64,000 bases of DNA from Amoebidium appalachense. Its lineage: Eukaryota; Ichthyosporea. The translations under genes were made by a program, and so were the position numbers. The notes under the pieces were generated by a model. The model was given only the letters and a program-made list of their open reading frames with translations, made no database searches and had not been told where the DNA came from. The stretch is from contig CAVNZM010000004.1 of the NCBI GenBank assembly GCA_963693365.1, forward strand, positions 372,001-436,000. The letters are read 5' to 3'. Positions 49,505 through 64,000 of the stretch are shown one piece after another (within the stretch, counting starts at the first letter, position 1; each line of letters opens with the position of its first letter).

Positions 49505-51215
49505 CTAAACACAACCCCACACCTCAGAATTCATGCCCCCCCCTCCCTTCCTCCACCCATCCATCTCCGCCCCCTTCCCCCTCACCCCCTCCCTCCTCTG
49601 CCACTCCCCTCTCCCCCCTCCCTCCTCCGCCTCCCCCCCCCCCCTCCCCCCCCCAAACACACACACAAACAGCCCTCCTTTTCCCGCCCCCCCTGTGCCA
49701 ATAGCTGGAAAACCAAACCAAAAATCAGAAGAACAAATACCGGGAGCTTACCAGCTGGCCCGGGATCATCTTGCCACCCATTCTGGCCCACAAAACTGGT
49801 TCCCAAGTACTAAGCCTTGGTTGTGCTACAACACACATCCAAGTTCAACACCGATGCGAACACAGACATATGTGTGTCAAATACAGAACCATCAATGGTC
49901 ACCCAGCATCCCAGACTGGCTAGGCGACCAACCCCCCCCTCCCCCCCCCCCCCCCCCTCCCGTCCTTCCCCTCCCCACCTCCCCCCCCCCCCCTCCCCTC
50001 CCCCCCCCCCCCCCACACACACACACACCTAAGATAAACAAAACACAAGCAGATCGCAAAACACACAACCTCTTAAAGGTACACACACACATAAAGAACA
50101 GAGTGGATACAAGAGGAAAACAAACGAGAAGAAAGCTATTAAAAAGAACATCTGCCTCTTTCCAGACCCTTTCCTCGACACACCACAAAAAAGCAAGCTG
50201 CCAAATCTAAGCTCACTTGTGAAGCGTGCGTGCACACACTTCACAGCCACAAACATCCACTCAGACGTATAACATCGGCGGCACAGCCACATATAGAGGC
50301 ACACACAGCGACACAAACAAGTTTATCACTTTTCATTCCCCCTCCCCCCCCCCCCCGCCCTTCCCAGAGAAGCGCACTCCAACCAACCCTTTATCACTGC
50401 ACCCACCCCCCTTCCAGGCCTGGCACCTACCAGCCCCCGGCCACAGCCATGGTTTCCGTCGCATGCAGGCCGGCTGCAGAGTGTCGCTGCCGCAACCGCT
50501 CGGTGTCAAGGCGTCTCCTTGCTCTACGCCGGTGCCAGCTAACCTCACAGTCGATGGATACCTACGTGCTTGCCCTGAAAACTACACCAGTACACGTCCT
50601 ACCCTGATGGCTACGCCCACGTACCACGTACGTACATGCGTGCCCTAATGATCACACACACTCACACACGTATGCGCTTACAATAGCTTCTACACTCACA
50701 CACTAAGGCGCTGATTGTCAGACAAAACCCTGATTTAGGTTACCTGGCGGTTACACCCGCACACTCCCTGTTTATCCTGATTGTGATGGATCAACAACAC
50801 CTTGCGAACTGGCGTTCACCAGAACAGAGTTTTACACAAAGAAACTTCCGAGCTTGAACTAGTTAAAAAACCAGCGATTTTTATGATGGTGACACGAGAC
50901 CGTGTAAACCATCACATGCTCCCCAAGTTTTTCCCTCGTTTCCCTCGCGATCGTCGACTTTCACTTTTCAGTTTTGGCAAGTTCAACCAGCTCAGCAATC
51001 ACGTAATCGCCTGATATATTTTTATCATTTTGGCTTCCAAATTTGGTTATTTTGATGACGTTATGAGCATCACAACTCTTTTGACGTCATACAAACTGCA
51101 CAAACTTTTGACACCCACTGTTCAAGCAAAAAAACAAAAACAAAGAGGAGTTCTAGAGAAGAAGAAGAGATTTTGAGCAAGTAAAGAAAAACAGAATTTA
51201 TATGCCACAGACACC
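49505..51215. other. 5' region between divergent ATG16 and NT5C2
   Basis: Contains C-rich runs at 49,930-50,013. At 50,431-50,560 (minus) a frame ends at a TGG|GTAGGT donor and could hold an ATG16 N-terminal exon, because basic TERLRQR-like helices are typical there. Its phase does not fit the next traced exon directly. 50,640-51,215 is unique sequence and should hold the two divergent promoters. A uORF-like ATG lies at 51,202, 14 bp before the chosen NT5C2 start and out of frame with it. Confidence 0.4.
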
Positions 51216-60811
<9,596 letters not shown>

Positions 60812-60886
60812 ACATCCACCAATCCATTCCGGCCAGCCCATTAACTTGTGCACGTGTCTGACCTGAGCTATTCTTAGGCATTTGTG

Positions 60887-64000
<3,114 letters not shown>

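Overview
The window is nuclear DNA of a eukaryote. Genes are split by many GT-AG introns of roughly 40 to 1,900 bp, and the introns and spacers are packed with (GT)n/(AC)n, poly-G/poly-C and other simple repeats. Gene content (ATG16 with C-terminal WD40 repeats, an ASH1L-type BAH plus C-terminal tail, a ZCCHC7-type zinc-knuckle protein, NT5C2, UGGT, PET100) fits an opisthokont, and a unicellular holozoan is my best guess. That placement is inference from family knowledge, not from a database search.

Layout. 1-916 (-): first two exons of UGGT, running off the left edge. 3,269-5,031 (+): a secreted or membrane protein with a Thr/Glu-rich stalk and a C-terminal membrane segment. 6,485-9,192 (-): a complete four-exon PET100-like cytochrome c oxidase chaperone. 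10,591-16,369 (+): a ZCCHC7/Air-type zinc-knuckle protein of the TRAMP/exosome pathway, start unresolved. 18,642-35,846: four copies of an unrecognised two-exon gene family, labelled GWP-1 to GWP-4 here, encoding a signal peptide, an acidic His/Asp-rich pro-region, an HHLARR-like dibasic site and a Gly/Trp/Arg-rich tail. Copies 1, 2 and 4 look intact; copy 3 (-) has frameshifts in exon 1. A dead non-LTR retrotransposon lies between copies 2 and 3. 36,586-49,504 (-): ATG16 (17 exons traced). 51,216-60,811 (+): NT5C2-type cytosolic purine 5'-nucleotidase. 60,887-64,000 (-): the C-terminal part of an ASH1L-like histone methyltransferase.

Repeats. Two TTAA-flanked MITEs of one family (37.8 and 57.3 kb), a 640-bp foldback element (40.3 kb), a dispersed repeat next to G/C runs (39.7, 55.0, 55.5, 63.3 kb), a C(n)A(n) compound tract repeated about twelve times with fixed polarity, long (GCGT)n/(ACGC)n arrays and several minisatellites.

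The conserved genes are housekeeping functions (ER glycoprotein quality control, respiratory complex assembly, RNA surveillance, autophagy, nucleotide turnover, chromatin) and do not form a pathway together. The most novel item is the GWP cluster: four related secreted prepropeptide genes, each with its own TATA box, two of them head to head across an inverted duplication.
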